Of a DNA stretch of 64,000 bases, positions 36,383 through 46,582 are shown piece after piece. Each line of letters opens with the position of its first letter. Position 1 is the first letter of the stretch. Made by a program: the position numbers and the translations under genes. This stretch comes from Kitasatospora sp. NBC_00374 (GTDB lineage Bacteria; Actinomycetota; Actinomycetes; Streptomycetales; Streptomycetaceae), in assembly GCF_041434935.1 (NCBI RefSeq), contig NZ_CP107965.1:124001-188000 (forward strand). The letters are read 5' to 3'. A model generated the notes under the pieces. That model saw only the letters and a list, made by a program, of their open reading frames with translations. It was not told where the DNA came from and did not search any database.

Positions 36383-39202
36383 CTACTCCGTCCGATTCAC
36401 CGGTTTGGCCGCAGCAGCGGGCCGCCCCCGCCCCGGCCGCTGCCGGGCGGGCTCCGCTTTCACCAGGTCCACGGCCGGACCGCCGCCCGGCTGCTGGGGG
36501 ACGCCCTGACCACCCAGCGGCGAGGCCTCGCCACCGTCCTCCGGGCTGAGGAACGCGAGCACCACCGCGTCCTGCTCCCGCGCGCGGCGCAGCCGCTCCT
36601 CCGTCGGCTCGGCCCGCACCGCCCGGTTCGCCGAGGCCGTCATCCGGCCGACGAGATTGGGGCTGTAGTACGCCTTGAAGACCTCCTTCACCTGAGGACC
36701 CTCGACGCGCAGCGGCCCGACCGGAGCGCCGTTGGCTGTGACCTGCACGTAGTGCTGGAAGCGGCTCAGCTCGGCGACTGCGGCCGGGTCGACCGCGCCG
36801 TGCCACTCGTCGGTGACCACCCGGATCGCGGCCATGGCGCCGGCGGTCGTGCTCACCACGGAGGCGTTCTGCAGGAGCGACTCCCGGGTGGTGGGCTGCA
36901 CCCGGTTCAGGTGCTGCACCATGACGTGGAGCCTGACCTTGAACTTCCGGAGCTGCTCGGTGATGCTCGCGAAGGTCGGACCGCCGGCCGGGTCGAGGGA
37001 GATGAGTTCGTCGGCGAAGACGTGGAAGGGCCGGCGGGCGTCCTCGGGGGTGTCGCGGCGCGAGAGGCCGTCCCGCAGCAGGTCCTGCATGATCATTGAG
37101 ATCAGCAGGCGGTCGCTGGGACCGGTGCCCTCCAGGCACAGCCATACGATCTTGCCCTCGTCCATGGCCTTGCGGATGTCGTACGCGCCGGTCGGGTTGC
37201 CCAGGAAGGCCCGGGTCACCGGGTTCGCGGACAGCCGGTCGAGGGGGTTGGTGACCGGCGCGAGGACGTCCGGCGGGTAGGTGGCGAACGTCGTCTCCCA
37301 CCAGCGCCGCTGGTCGGCCGACAGCAGGTCGAGGATCGGGCGCTGGACGGCCTTGTCGGTCAGCAGGGCGCGCACCTGGAGCAGGGTGGCCTGCGCGTCC
37401 GCGCGGCTGGCATTGACGGCCATGAGGTTGTAGGTGACCAGGGCCTCGATGGCCTTGGTGAGGATGGTGGCCGCCCGGGGGTGGGTGGAGTCGCTCCAGC
37501 CCAGTGCGGTGGCCAGGGCGTCGACGGCGGCCGTCACGGTCCGGGCCGGGTTCTGGCCGCGGTCCATTCCGATCATGTTCCAGCCCGGGATGACCGCCCC
37601 CGGGTCTTCCGCCCGGGCCAGGTCGATCCGGCACACCAGGGAGGCCAGGGCCGGGTGGGCCAGGTAGGGCGCCACCGACTTCCAGGTGTCGCCGTGCGGG
37701 TCGACGAACAGCACGCCTTCGCCCGCGAGCGCCAGGGCGATCGCCTGGACGAGCGCGAACTCGGTCTTGCCGTAGAAGGACTTGCCGACCTTGACCGCGA
37801 ACAGGAACTCGGAGGCCTGCGTGGCGATCAGGCGTCGCCGGCCGTCGGAGTACGTCAGGTACCCCTGCGGGACCAGGGCCTCGCCGGGCACGTAGTCCGC
37901 CAGCTCGGAGGCGAGCACAGGCAGGACGCTGTGCGCGGTCGGGGGCTTGAGCAGCCCCTGCAGCTCGGAGACGTTCACCCAGTTCTGTTTGCGGGGGGCG
38001 ACCTGACCGGTCGTCCACCGCCGGTCGAAGGCCTCGCGCCGGTGGCGGCTGTCGGCGGACCAGGTCATCCACAGGAACCGGCCGGCGTCCGGGGAGAGGC
38101 GGCTGCCTTCGCCGAACACGTCCATGGCGGCGGTCAGCTGGCCGAGCAGCTGGCGGGCGCGGCCTTCCATCGTGGAGGTGCAGCGCACCAGGACCTGGAT
38201 CCGCACCAGGCCACGGGAGTTGGCGAGGCGCCCCAGCGCCTTGTCCGGGCTGAGCGGCTGGGTGCGCGGAGTGGGCACCATCGGGGCCCTGCGGGGCGAC
38301 GACGGCTCGAACAGGGTTGCCAGCTGGAACCGCCAGGACTCCTGGACGTCCGCTGCGTCGGTGGCGGCGTGTCCGGCGGCCTTGCGGGCCCGGGTACGTT
38401 CCCGCTCGCGGTCCTCGTGCAGGAGTTGCCACTGACGGAGCTTCACCTGCCAGCCGGGCACCGACTGGAGGTCGAGGACGACCTCCGCCACCTCGCCCAG
38501 CTCCGTGCGGATGTCGGTCACGGCGTCGATGAACGGCTGGAGCGGGTCCGGCTCCAACGGGACCTCGCGCAGCCCCGCCGAGGGGCGGCCCCGGAGCACG
38601 AACTCGGCGCGCACCACGTGCAGGCGCTCGGGCTTCTTCTCCTTCCCGGTCGCGCCCTCGGTCTGCTTCGTCTTCTTCGCGGCCTTGCGGCTCTCCTTCT
38701 TCTCCGCCTTCTTCTCGGCACGCTCGCGAAGGACCTGCGCGGCGTAGGCGTCGTCGGCAGCCGCTGCCTTCGCCACGCTGACCTCGCGGTAGCGGCTGTC
38801 GCGCAACAGGGTGGCGGCATCGACGTGCGCTTCCAGGCTGTACTCCAGCGGGGTGCTGCCGTCGGCCCGAAGCCGCACCCGTACCCGCTTCGCCGCCCGG
38901 GGAGCCCACCACGGGCCCTTGCCGGCCGCCCGCAGCACCACCGCCGTCTGGCGCCAGATGTCCTCGGGGGTCGGGTCGAACCGGCGGGTCGGAGTGAGGA
39001 TGAAACGCTGCCGGTCGGCCAGGGTCTTCATCAGGATCCGGTAGCGGACCACGAACGCGGCGATGGCCGGCGGCACGACGGCCATCAGCACCAGGTCGCC
39101 GTTGTCGGCCAGCCAGCCGCCGGCCGCGGTCGACCAGGACCAGGCCGTGACGGCGATGTCCACCAGCGTCTGCGGCATCGACGAGTCGGCGGTGGTGCTC
39201 AT
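36383..39202 (-). CDS. VirD4/TraG-like coupling ATPase of the conjugative T4SS, 939 aa
   Basis: ATG at 39202 overlaps the preceding stop (ATGA). Hydrophobic helices near the N-terminus (GDLVLMAVVPPAIAAFVVRYRI) precede a Lys/Glu-rich region and a motor domain. The P-loop is GKSFYGKT (GxxxxGKT, about 470-477), followed by VLFVDPHGDTWKS (about 497-509) and a Walker B FHVFADELISLD (about 725-736). A GxxxxQ-like segment (LHVMVQHLNRVQ) occurs later. The VDPHGD motif is typical of HerA/VirB4/VirD4-type ATPases. It is the last gene of the eight-gene operon and likely recruits and pumps DNA. Confidence 0.78.
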   Translation of the reverse strand: MSTTADSSMPQTLVDIAVTAWSWSTAAGGWLADNGDLVLMAVVPPAIAAFVVRYRILMKTLADRQRFILTPTRRFDPTPEDIWRQTAVVLRAAGKGPWWAPRAAKRVRVRLRADGSTPLEYSLEAHVDAATLLRDSRYREVSVAKAAAADDAYAAQVLRERAEKKAEKKESRKAAKKTKQTEGATGKEKKPERLHVVRAEFVLRGRPSAGLREVPLEPDPLQPFIDAVTDIRTELGEVAEVVLDLQSVPGWQVKLRQWQLLHEDRERERTRARKAAGHAATDAADVQESWRFQLATLFEPSSPRRAPMVPTPRTQPLSPDKALGRLANSRGLVRIQVLVRCTSTMEGRARQLLGQLTAAMDVFGEGSRLSPDAGRFLWMTWSADSRHRREAFDRRWTTGQVAPRKQNWVNVSELQGLLKPPTAHSVLPVLASELADYVPGEALVPQGYLTYSDGRRRLIATQASEFLFAVKVGKSFYGKTEFALVQAIALALAGEGVLFVDPHGDTWKSVAPYLAHPALASLVCRIDLARAEDPGAVIPGWNMIGMDRGQNPARTVTAAVDALATALGWSDSTHPRAATILTKAIEALVTYNLMAVNASRADAQATLLQVRALLTDKAVQRPILDLLSADQRRWWETTFATYPPDVLAPVTNPLDRLSANPVTRAFLGNPTGAYDIRKAMDEGKIVWLCLEGTGPSDRLLISMIMQDLLRDGLSRRDTPEDARRPFHVFADELISLDPAGGPTFASITEQLRKFKVRLHVMVQHLNRVQPTTRESLLQNASVVSTTAGAMAAIRVVTDEWHGAVDPAAVAELSRFQHYVQVTANGAPVGPLRVEGPQVKEVFKAYYSPNLVGRMTASANRAVRAEPTEERLRRAREQDAVVLAFLSPEDGGEASPLGGQGVPQQPGGGPAVDLVKAEPARQRPGRGRPAAAAKPVNRTE

Positions 39203-39843
39203 CGCTGGGGCTCCCAGGTGTTGTTGACGCGGGTGAAGACGACGGTGGCGGGCCGGTGGTCGCCGTACTCGCCGGTGGGGGAGGTCCCCACCCACAGCAG
39301 GTCGACCGCCGCCCGGTCCGCGCTGCCCTTGACGGTGTGGGCGATCGCCGCCTGCACGCGGACCCCGGTGTAGAGGTAGGGCCGGCCGCCCGCACCCTGG
39401 ACGGGCGGGAAGTACCCCGGCCACCGCTCGCGGCCCGTGCCGGTGGTTTCGGCCGACCAGACGGCGCGCGCGAGCGCGGCCAGCTGGTCGGCGGTCCCGG
39501 CCGGGAGGTCGCTGGGGTACTGCGCGGTCAGGGCGGCCTGGATGGCGGCGTCACCCTGGGGTCCGTCCCCGGCGGCTGCGACGCCAGAGGGCATCGCGGC
39601 CGCGGGGAAGGAGGTCGTCCCGGCGCTCGGTGACGGGGTTCCGGTGGCGGAAGGGGACGGGGCGGCGGTGGTGACCGGCGGCTGGACGGTTGCTGCGGGA
39701 GGAGCCGCCGCGACGCTGGGGGCCGGAGCCGGGGAGGCGGCGGCGCCGGGGTGGCTGCTGCCGGGGGCGACCATCGCCAGGCCAGCCGCCAGCAGAAGAG
39801 CAGCACCGGCGAGAGGAAGAAGGAATGCACGCTTTGTAGTCAT
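39199..39843 (-). CDS. Secreted or anchored protein of the transfer operon, 214 aa
   Basis: A signal peptide or N-terminal anchor (RAFLLPLAGAALLLAAGLAMVAPGSS) leads into a Pro/Ala/Ser/Thr-rich linker (about 30-85). A domain with ADQLAALARAVWSAETTGTGRERWPGYFP and YTGVRVQAAIAHTVKGS follows, then a basic end (VVFTRVNNTWEPQR). It is located between the hydrolase and the VirD4-like ATPase and is probably an extracytoplasmic part of the secretion channel. Family not recognised. Confidence 0.65.
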   Translation of the reverse strand: MTTKRAFLLPLAGAALLLAAGLAMVAPGSSHPGAAASPAPAPSVAAAPPAATVQPPVTTAAPSPSATGTPSPSAGTTSFPAAAMPSGVAAAGDGPQGDAAIQAALTAQYPSDLPAGTADQLAALARAVWSAETTGTGRERWPGYFPPVQGAGGRPYLYTGVRVQAAIAHTVKGSADRAAVDLLWVGTSPTGEYGDHRPATVVFTRVNNTWEPQR

Positions 39844-39858
39844 TTGGGATGATTTCCT

Positions 39859-40965
39859 CTATTTCAAGGGGCGGGCGCCGCCCGCGTAGTCGTAATTCCA
39901 GACCGCGGCCTGTTTGACGGAATCGCCCGGTTTCGGAGCATTTAGCATTTGGCCGCCGCCTATGTAGAGTCCGACGTGATAAATCCCGGTGCTGTTGCCG
40001 AAAAAGACCATGTCGCCGGGCTTCAAGGCGCTGACGCCAGCCGATGCAGGGATGCGCTGGCCGACACCGGCCTGGTCGGCCGCGACCCGCGGCAGGCTCA
40101 CGCCGACCTTGGCGAACGCGAAGACCATCAGGCCGGAGCAGTCGAAGCCCAGAACCTTCCGGCCGTCCTGCCCGCCTTGCGAGCAGCAGATACCGGTGGT
40201 CGGACCCGAGGCATCCCCGCCGCCCCACGAGTACGGCACGCCGATCTGGCTGCGGGCCGCCTCGATCACCTTCCGAACCTGGTCCGAGACCTCACCGATC
40301 GGCTCCTGCGAGCCGAGCGCGGCGTACTGGTCCCTCCAGCGCAGCACGTCGTCCACGTAGGCGTTGGAGGTGTTGTAACTCAGTACTGCTCGGCGCAGCT
40401 GGCCGATGTCGGTCAGGTCCCGGCCGTTGCCGCACAGGTACAGCGCCGCGGCCAGCGTCTCGTCGTCGGCGTTGTTCGGATTCCCGGTGCCGTCCGGGCG
40501 GACCCGGCCCGAGTAGCCCGCGAACGTCGACGGGAGGAACTGCATCGGGCCGACGGCGGCGTCGTACTCGCTGTTGCCGTCCCACTTCCCCCCGTCGGTG
40601 TCCCGGATCGCGGTCGTGTTCCCTCCGGCGCCGGAGCCGTTGAGGACCGGGCCGATGATCGGCGGGGTGATGAGTCCGGCAGGGTCGATCTGGTGGCCGG
40701 CGGCGTGGTTCGATTCGACCTTCCCGATGCCTGCGAGCAGCTGCCACGTCATGCCCTTGCAGGCCGGGGCCATCTGCGGCATTGCCGATGCCGCCCGCAC
40801 GTAGGCCTGCACCATCCGGCCGGGGATGTCGCCGATCATCCCCACCGGCGCGGTGCTGCCAGGGTCTGCACTGTCGATCATGCTGATGACGGGCAAGGAG
40901 ACGATCCCCAGCACCAGCAGCACACCCAGGCAGCCCATCCGGCGGACGTGCTTCATCACCTTCAC
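39859..40965 (-). CDS. Bifunctional peptidoglycan hydrolase (lytic transglycosylase-like plus NlpC/P60), 368 aa
   Basis: An N-terminal helix (GCLGVLLVLGIVSLPVISM) anchors or exports the protein. Residues about 60-220 are a goose-lysozyme/transglycosylase-like domain with the catalytic Glu in GIGKVESNHAAG (about 82) and GPMQFLPSTFAGYSG. Residues about 240-368 are NlpC/P60: GFDCSGLMVFAF (Cys about 275) and YHVGLYIGGG (His about 329), with VPYSWGG before. This pairing is standard for conjugation systems of Gram-positive bacteria (VirB1/TcpG/PrgK class), where it opens the cell wall for the channel. Confidence 0.87.
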   Translation of the reverse strand: MKVMKHVRRMGCLGVLLVLGIVSLPVISMIDSADPGSTAPVGMIGDIPGRMVQAYVRAASAMPQMAPACKGMTWQLLAGIGKVESNHAAGHQIDPAGLITPPIIGPVLNGSGAGGNTTAIRDTDGGKWDGNSEYDAAVGPMQFLPSTFAGYSGRVRPDGTGNPNNADDETLAAALYLCGNGRDLTDIGQLRRAVLSYNTSNAYVDDVLRWRDQYAALGSQEPIGEVSDQVRKVIEAARSQIGVPYSWGGGDASGPTTGICCSQGGQDGRKVLGFDCSGLMVFAFAKVGVSLPRVAADQAGVGQRIPASAGVSALKPGDMVFFGNSTGIYHVGLYIGGGQMLNAPKPGDSVKQAAVWNYDYAGGARPLK

Positions 40966-43900
40966 AGGTCCAGCCCTCCGTCCGGCCCGCCGACCGTGCC
41001 CTCGCCCGGCTCACCACCGGCTGCCTCGCCTGCCGCGTCCCGGTGGCCGAGGTGAGCGCGCATCCGCCACGCCTCCAGAGAGCTGCGCGCCGGGTCCGTC
41101 GGCCCGAGCAGCCGTGGGCTGACCCGCCGCAGCACGGAGGGGTCCATCGCCGGATCCACCGAGGCCACGGCCCCGGCCTCGACGGCAGGCGCGGGCGGCG
41201 CCGGGGCGGGCCCGGACGGCACCTGGTGGGCCGGGAAGATTTCCCCCGTGGTGCGGTCGACGACCATCTCCGGCTCGTCCTCGACCACGGCGATCGGTTC
41301 CGGAGCGGGCACGACGTCCGGACCCAGCGCGGCCCAGATGTCAGCCGGACCGCTGTCCGCCCGCCCGGCGCGCACGACGACCTGGTCCGGTCCGGCCTGC
41401 TCGCCCTGCAGGACGGCCCCGCTCGGCTCCGTCTCGAAGAACGGGTACTCGGCGCTGCGGCCCTGCGCGTGCTCCCAGACCTGGCCGTGGTCGGCCGGGT
41501 CGTGATGGCCAGCCCGGCCGCTGGGCTCCTGGAACGGGTCGCCGACGGTCAGGTCGTAGCCGACGGCGGCCCCGTCCCGGGCGGACTCGTAGGCGTTGCG
41601 CATGCCGTCGATCAGTGGCGCCACGTGGGTGTTGGCCATGACCGCGGCCTGCAGGTACTGGTGCCGGGCAGCGCCCGCGACAGTGTTGACGGCGCCCTTC
41701 GCTGTCTGGCCCACCTTGCGGGCCCCGGCCTTCTCGTCCGCCCACCACGACTTTCGGACGTTCGAGTAGTGCTGCCACTGCATCCCGGCGTGGTCCCGCA
41801 GGACGCCCCCGGCCCGGTTGAGCCGCGTCAGCGTGGCCGGAGCCCCGCCGGTCACGTTCCAGCCGAGCTTGCCGGCCTTGCCCGCTAGCAGTGCCAGGCG
41901 CCCGGCCCGTGTGTTCAGCAAGCGGTTGTGCACGGTGTGCCCGAGCGGCGTCACGCCGCTGCGCGGCATCAGCACCCGGCGCCCGGCGGTGGTGGTGGTC
42001 GGACCGGGCGGATTCGGCTGACCACCGGGCCCTCCGGGACGGCCTCCACGGCCGGGACCACCCACACCACCCGGACCGCCCGGACCGTGCGGGCCGCCAA
42101 GCCCGCCATGCGGGGGCAGGGGGCCGCCGAAGGGACCGACCGTCCCGACCGGCTTGAGCCGGCGGGCCAGCTTGTGCGGCGGCAACGGGTTGCCGGCCGC
42201 GAGCTGGTGGGCCGCCCGCACCGGCAGGGACAGCATGGCCATGCCGCGCCGGAACTCCCCGTACGCCCCGGCCGCCATCCCGGCGGCGTTCATCTTGCCG
42301 AGCCCCGGGTCCGCGAGCGCGGACAGGCCCTCGGCGATCCGTGCCTTGCGCAGCAGCGCGGAGTGCCCGCCGATGCCGCCGCCCAGCCCGCCTCCGAGAC
42401 CGAGCCCGCCGCGCAGCCCGCCGTAGCCGCCGCCGGACCCGCCCTGCCCCATGTTCCCCAGCGCCTGCGACATGGCCAGGCCCAGGCCGGTGTTCTCGCC
42501 CATGAACAACGTGCCGCCGATACGCGCGAACCTCATGCGGTTGGCGAACCGGTCGCCCAGCTGCCCGGCCGCGGCGAACACCCGGCGGTGGAAGACCAGG
42601 AGCACCACCGCGAACCCGTCCAGGATCAGCAACCGCTGGATCATGACGGTGTTCTGAGGACTGGTCAGGATGCCGTTCGCCCCGAGGGCGAACATCGGCA
42701 GCATCACCGACACCGCGAGCTCGGTGACCACCGAGGTAAGGAAGATACCCAGCCACTTCCACAAGGCAGCCCGGTTGCCGCCGGGCAGCATCGCCCAGAT
42801 CCCGGCCGGGGCCGTCAGCGAAGCGGCGATCACGTCCGCGAACTGGCAGCCGATGTGCACCAGCGCCATGCCGACCACCACTATCGCGATCAGCAGGACC
42901 GCCAGCAGCACCAACGCGACGCCGCCCACCCGGTCCCAGTTGCTGTCCACCGCGAAGTTGTAGGCCGCCTTCCCCTCGTTGCCATGACGCTTCAACTCGT
43001 TCTTCAGCTCGTCCCACGACGACGTCTTCGGGCAGGCCACATCGCTGCCCGGCATCCAGCTGATCCCGCAGTCGGAATCGTCCTTGCCCTTGATCTCGCC
43101 GTGAATCCACCGGTAGTGGACGTCCGCGAGCTCCTTCTCACGCTGGTTGGTGGAGTCGGGACTCGGGATGATCCCGTACTGCAGAAGCTGATACGGCTGC
43201 ACCACGAGGGTGCGCGTCAGCATCATCCGCATCGGGCACGACGGGTCGCTCTTGTCCTTGTCGGAGGTGCAGCCCGGATCGGGACCGTTGACACCGGCCG
43301 CAAGCTGCCCGGCCTGGTGTGCCGCCTGCTGCGCCTGCACGACCGGGCCCTGCTCGCCGAGCACCGAGCGGGGAGTCAGCGCGGGCATCAGCACCAGCGC
43401 CGACAGCATCAGGGTGATCAGCATCTCGCCGGCGCCGCGCCCCACCTTGCCGCGCATCATCAGCAGCCCGCCGAACGCGACCCCGGCGGCGAGGAACAGG
43501 CCGTAGAGGCTCAGGTCGTTGGCCATGATCTGGAAGAACTCGTAGTGGAGGTGGTTGGCGGTGCCGATCAGCGTGCTGACGATCGGGAAGTTCCAGATCC
43601 ACTGCACGACCCAGCACATGAAGCCCACCAGCAGCCGCACGAGTGCGAACCCCGCCCCCAGCAGCAGGTTGCACACGTGGCTGCGGATGTCGGTGGTGCC
43701 GCCGTTCTCCGACTTGAGGTCATAGTTGTCCAGCGGGACCCCCTCGGACGACAAGACGTTCAGGGGTGCCAGCACGCCGCCCCGCTCGCCGTCCGCGGCG
43801 AACGCTGACTCGGTGCCGGCGACCATGAACAGGTAGGTCATCCCCAGCGTCATCAGCACCGTGCGCCGGCCCGGCCAGTACAGGGCCGCGACCGCACGAA

Positions 43901-43991
43901 GGCTCCGCCAGACCGCGCCCGCCCGCCGGGCACGCGGCACGACCACCTCGGCCACCCGGGCCACAGCCTTGGGAAATGGACGGATCGTCAT
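40962..43991 (-). CDS. VirB6/TrbL-like polytopic membrane protein of the T4SS, 1009 aa
   Basis: ATG at 43991 overlaps the VirB4 stop. A cleavable-looking helix (MTLGMTYLFMVAGTESAFA) is followed by many membrane segments in the first 500 residues. These include AGFALVRLLVGFMCWVVQWIW, LYGLFLAAGVAFGGLLMM, VALVLLAVLLIAIVVVGMAL and FLTSVVTELAVSVMLPMFAL. A Gly-rich region (about 515-560 and 630-670) and a long cytoplasmic C-terminus ending in an acidic tail follow. This topology fits the inner-membrane channel protein VirB6/TrbL/TcpH. It overlaps both adjacent genes by four bases. Confidence 0.75.
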   Translation of the reverse strand: MTIRPFPKAVARVAEVVVPRARRAGAVWRSLRAVAALYWPGRRTVLMTLGMTYLFMVAGTESAFAADGERGGVLAPLNVLSSEGVPLDNYDLKSENGGTTDIRSHVCNLLLGAGFALVRLLVGFMCWVVQWIWNFPIVSTLIGTANHLHYEFFQIMANDLSLYGLFLAAGVAFGGLLMMRGKVGRGAGEMLITLMLSALVLMPALTPRSVLGEQGPVVQAQQAAHQAGQLAAGVNGPDPGCTSDKDKSDPSCPMRMMLTRTLVVQPYQLLQYGIIPSPDSTNQREKELADVHYRWIHGEIKGKDDSDCGISWMPGSDVACPKTSSWDELKNELKRHGNEGKAAYNFAVDSNWDRVGGVALVLLAVLLIAIVVVGMALVHIGCQFADVIAASLTAPAGIWAMLPGGNRAALWKWLGIFLTSVVTELAVSVMLPMFALGANGILTSPQNTVMIQRLLILDGFAVVLLVFHRRVFAAAGQLGDRFANRMRFARIGGTLFMGENTGLGLAMSQALGNMGQGGSGGGYGGLRGGLGLGGGLGGGIGGHSALLRKARIAEGLSALADPGLGKMNAAGMAAGAYGEFRRGMAMLSLPVRAAHQLAAGNPLPPHKLARRLKPVGTVGPFGGPLPPHGGLGGPHGPGGPGGVGGPGRGGRPGGPGGQPNPPGPTTTTAGRRVLMPRSGVTPLGHTVHNRLLNTRAGRLALLAGKAGKLGWNVTGGAPATLTRLNRAGGVLRDHAGMQWQHYSNVRKSWWADEKAGARKVGQTAKGAVNTVAGAARHQYLQAAVMANTHVAPLIDGMRNAYESARDGAAVGYDLTVGDPFQEPSGRAGHHDPADHGQVWEHAQGRSAEYPFFETEPSGAVLQGEQAGPDQVVVRAGRADSGPADIWAALGPDVVPAPEPIAVVEDEPEMVVDRTTGEIFPAHQVPSGPAPAPPAPAVEAGAVASVDPAMDPSVLRRVSPRLLGPTDPARSSLEAWRMRAHLGHRDAAGEAAGGEPGEGTVGGPDGGLDL

Positions 43992-46582
43992 CGCACGGCC
44001 ACCTTCATGGGCTGCTGCGCGCCGCGGCCGGCGGCCGGGCGCTTGCTGACGGGAGTGGTGAAGATGGCGCTGTACTTGGGCAGGTGCTCCGGGACCAAGA
44101 CCTTGACCAGACCGATCCGGCCGCGGGTGTCGCGCAGGAGCATCTCGCCCGCCCGGTTCGCGTTGCCGCGCGGCGACAGCTCGGCCTTGACCAGCTGGAT
44201 CAGTGACTCGTCGTCGTCAGGCAGACCCAGGAACGCCAGGCCACGCCGGGCCATCGCCTCGTCGCCGGTACGGGCCAGCACCCGCTGCACGATCAGGCCC
44301 CGGATCGTCTCGTCGCCCAGGTCGAGCGCGTCGTGACCGCCGGCGCACCAGCCCGCGTTGTGCTTCCTACCGTCGTGCGCCAACTCGCTGATCAACGCGC
44401 TGCCCTCGGCGCTGGAAGTCAGCCAGTACACCTCGTCGAAGATCACGGCAGCGAACCGGTGCAGGTCCGAGAACGCGATGTGGCGGCTGATCGCGGCGAT
44501 CAGGTAGAGCACCGCCCGGCCGATCAGCGCCTCCAGCGGCTGGGTGCGCAGCACCTCCGGCCGGCCCAGCGCCTCCTTCGGAGGAAGGGTGAGGCCGTTG
44601 GTGGTGAAGACGACCAAGTCGGCGGTCAGGGCCGACATGCTCAGGGCGGGCAGCGAGGGGTCGAACACCATGCGGGCCAGGCGGGCGTCGGCCACCGTGC
44701 CGAGCAGGTCGAGGGCGTCGGCCGCCGCCTCGCCGCGGTTGCCGCCTTCGGTGGCGATCGCCTGCAGCTCCTGAAGGACCAGGCCCATGTGCGGGTTCCG
44801 CGCGGCGGCGGCCGCCTTGACCGCCCGGCTCAGCACCGCTCCGCCCGGCGACATGGCCTCCATCTGGGTCTGCAGCAGCAGGTAGCTGAGCGCGGCGGCC
44901 TCGCCCTGCGCGGCTGGGAGCACCCGCAGCGGGTCGATGCTGATCGTCGCGTCGGCTGCGTCGATGACCTGGTGACGCCCCGGCGCGGCCGAGCGGGCGA
45001 AGGAGGCGTACTCACGGTTGTTGGTCCGGTCGATGACGATCGCCCGGTGCCCCCGATCGACCAGGGCAGCCATGATCATCTTCAATAGAACCGACTTTCC
45101 GCTGCCCAGGTCGCCGAGGACCGCCAGGCTCGCGGCGATGTTGCTCGCCGGCGCGGACGCCAGGTCCAGGAACACCGGCCGAAACGTGCCGCAGTCCAGC
45201 GAGCGGCCAAGCATCGGCCCGGTGTCATCGCCGACCTCGCCGACCGTCAGCGGCCCGGTCATCGCCCAGTCCTCCGACAACTGGAACTGCGTGCACTCCC
45301 GCGCCCGCAGCGCCGGCCCCGCACCCGGCAGCCCGAACTGGAACATCCGAACCTGGCCACCGCGCGGCCGGATTGCCCGGTAGTCCGCGCCACCGAGCCG
45401 GGCCTTCAGATCCCGCGCCCAGTCGTCGCACTCCTGCGCGCTGGACCCCCACACCGTCAGCACCGTGCGGGACTGGACCTCCAGCTCCACACTCGTGCGC
45501 CCGAGCCGGGCCTCCTGCTCGCCCAAAATCTCGGCGGCGCCGTGCAGCGAGTCCGGCGTACCGGTCGGGTGGGCAGCCCACTGGTCCGCCTGGTCCGAGA
45601 GTTCTGCCTTCTTCTTCGCGATCGCCCGCTTCGCCCGCGCCGAGTCCACCAGCGTCAGGTCGACCACCGCGTCCACCGGGTAGGGCAGCAGCTCCAGCTG
45701 CGCCAGGATGTCGGCGGACCCCTCCGCGACGGCCTCCGGAATCTCCTCCAGAGCCAGGTGCGCCTGGTAGCCGACGCCCTCGGGGGTCTCCACCTGCAAC
45801 CAGAGCTTCGAGAGCGCCCCGCCGTCGAACCGCGAGGAGAACCAGTTGCGCATTCCCCCCTCAGACTCCGTGCGGGTGCCCGGCCCCTGCCCGCCCTCCA
45901 GCAGCCGCGCCTGACTCAGACTCGCGTAGCCGGGGCTGCGCAGCTGGGCGCCGACGACCTTCCCCGCGAAGCGGCGGCTGTGCTCGGCCTCGGTCAGCAG
46001 CGGCTCGGCCTGGCCGCGGTGGACGGCGTGCTGGTGGATCCAGACGATCTCGGCCGGACGGGCCTGGCGCAGCTGCAGTCCACCGCCGAAGCCGGCCTCG
46101 ATCTGCCGGGCCACTCCCCTATATAGCTGAACCTCGCTGATCGGGACGGGGGCGACGGGCAGACCGACCTGCTCGCCGAGGGTCGCCCACAGGGAGCCGC
46201 CGGCCTGGGTGAGCTGGGCGGCCCGGCCGGGCGCCTGGAGCGGCAGGGCCAGCCACAGGGTGCGCCGGTGCATCGCGTAGTCCTGCACCATCTCGGCGGC
46301 GGCGATTGCGCTCTCGCGCGTGCCGGGGTTGGCATCCAGGTCGATGTCGGCGGCGACCTGGTCGAAGACCTCGCTGGGCTCGACCCGGGCGCACAGGCTG
46401 TACAGGCGGGCGTTGCCGGACAGGGAGCGCACCAGGCTGGTGACCCGGCGCAGGACCTCCTGGCGTTCCAGCTCGGAGGCGTAGCGGGAACCGACGGGGG
46501 TCACGCGCCAGACCGCCCAGACCGGCCCGGCGGTCGACCACAGCAGGTGGCCGGAGATGTGACGGAAAGCTGCGACCCTCAT
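43988..46582 (-). CDS. VirB4-like conjugation ATPase, 864 aa
   Basis: ATG at 46582 (MRVAAFRHISGHLLWSTAGPVW) overlaps the preceding stop and fixes the start. Residues 1-400 form the VirB4/TcpF-type N-terminal region. The motor has Walker A LGDLGSGKSVLLKM (about 488-501), a DRTNNREYASF segment, and Walker B FAAVIFDEVYWLTSS (about 709-723). GDEAMARRGLAFLGLPD and HNAGWCAGGHD follow in the C-terminal third. It drives substrate transport and pilus or channel assembly. Best conserved member of the operon. Confidence 0.88.
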   Translation of the reverse strand: MRVAAFRHISGHLLWSTAGPVWAVWRVTPVGSRYASELERQEVLRRVTSLVRSLSGNARLYSLCARVEPSEVFDQVAADIDLDANPGTRESAIAAAEMVQDYAMHRRTLWLALPLQAPGRAAQLTQAGGSLWATLGEQVGLPVAPVPISEVQLYRGVARQIEAGFGGGLQLRQARPAEIVWIHQHAVHRGQAEPLLTEAEHSRRFAGKVVGAQLRSPGYASLSQARLLEGGQGPGTRTESEGGMRNWFSSRFDGGALSKLWLQVETPEGVGYQAHLALEEIPEAVAEGSADILAQLELLPYPVDAVVDLTLVDSARAKRAIAKKKAELSDQADQWAAHPTGTPDSLHGAAEILGEQEARLGRTSVELEVQSRTVLTVWGSSAQECDDWARDLKARLGGADYRAIRPRGGQVRMFQFGLPGAGPALRARECTQFQLSEDWAMTGPLTVGEVGDDTGPMLGRSLDCGTFRPVFLDLASAPASNIAASLAVLGDLGSGKSVLLKMIMAALVDRGHRAIVIDRTNNREYASFARSAAPGRHQVIDAADATISIDPLRVLPAAQGEAAALSYLLLQTQMEAMSPGGAVLSRAVKAAAAARNPHMGLVLQELQAIATEGGNRGEAAADALDLLGTVADARLARMVFDPSLPALSMSALTADLVVFTTNGLTLPPKEALGRPEVLRTQPLEALIGRAVLYLIAAISRHIAFSDLHRFAAVIFDEVYWLTSSAEGSALISELAHDGRKHNAGWCAGGHDALDLGDETIRGLIVQRVLARTGDEAMARRGLAFLGLPDDDESLIQLVKAELSPRGNANRAGEMLLRDTRGRIGLVKVLVPEHLPKYSAIFTTPVSKRPAAGRGAQQPMKVAVR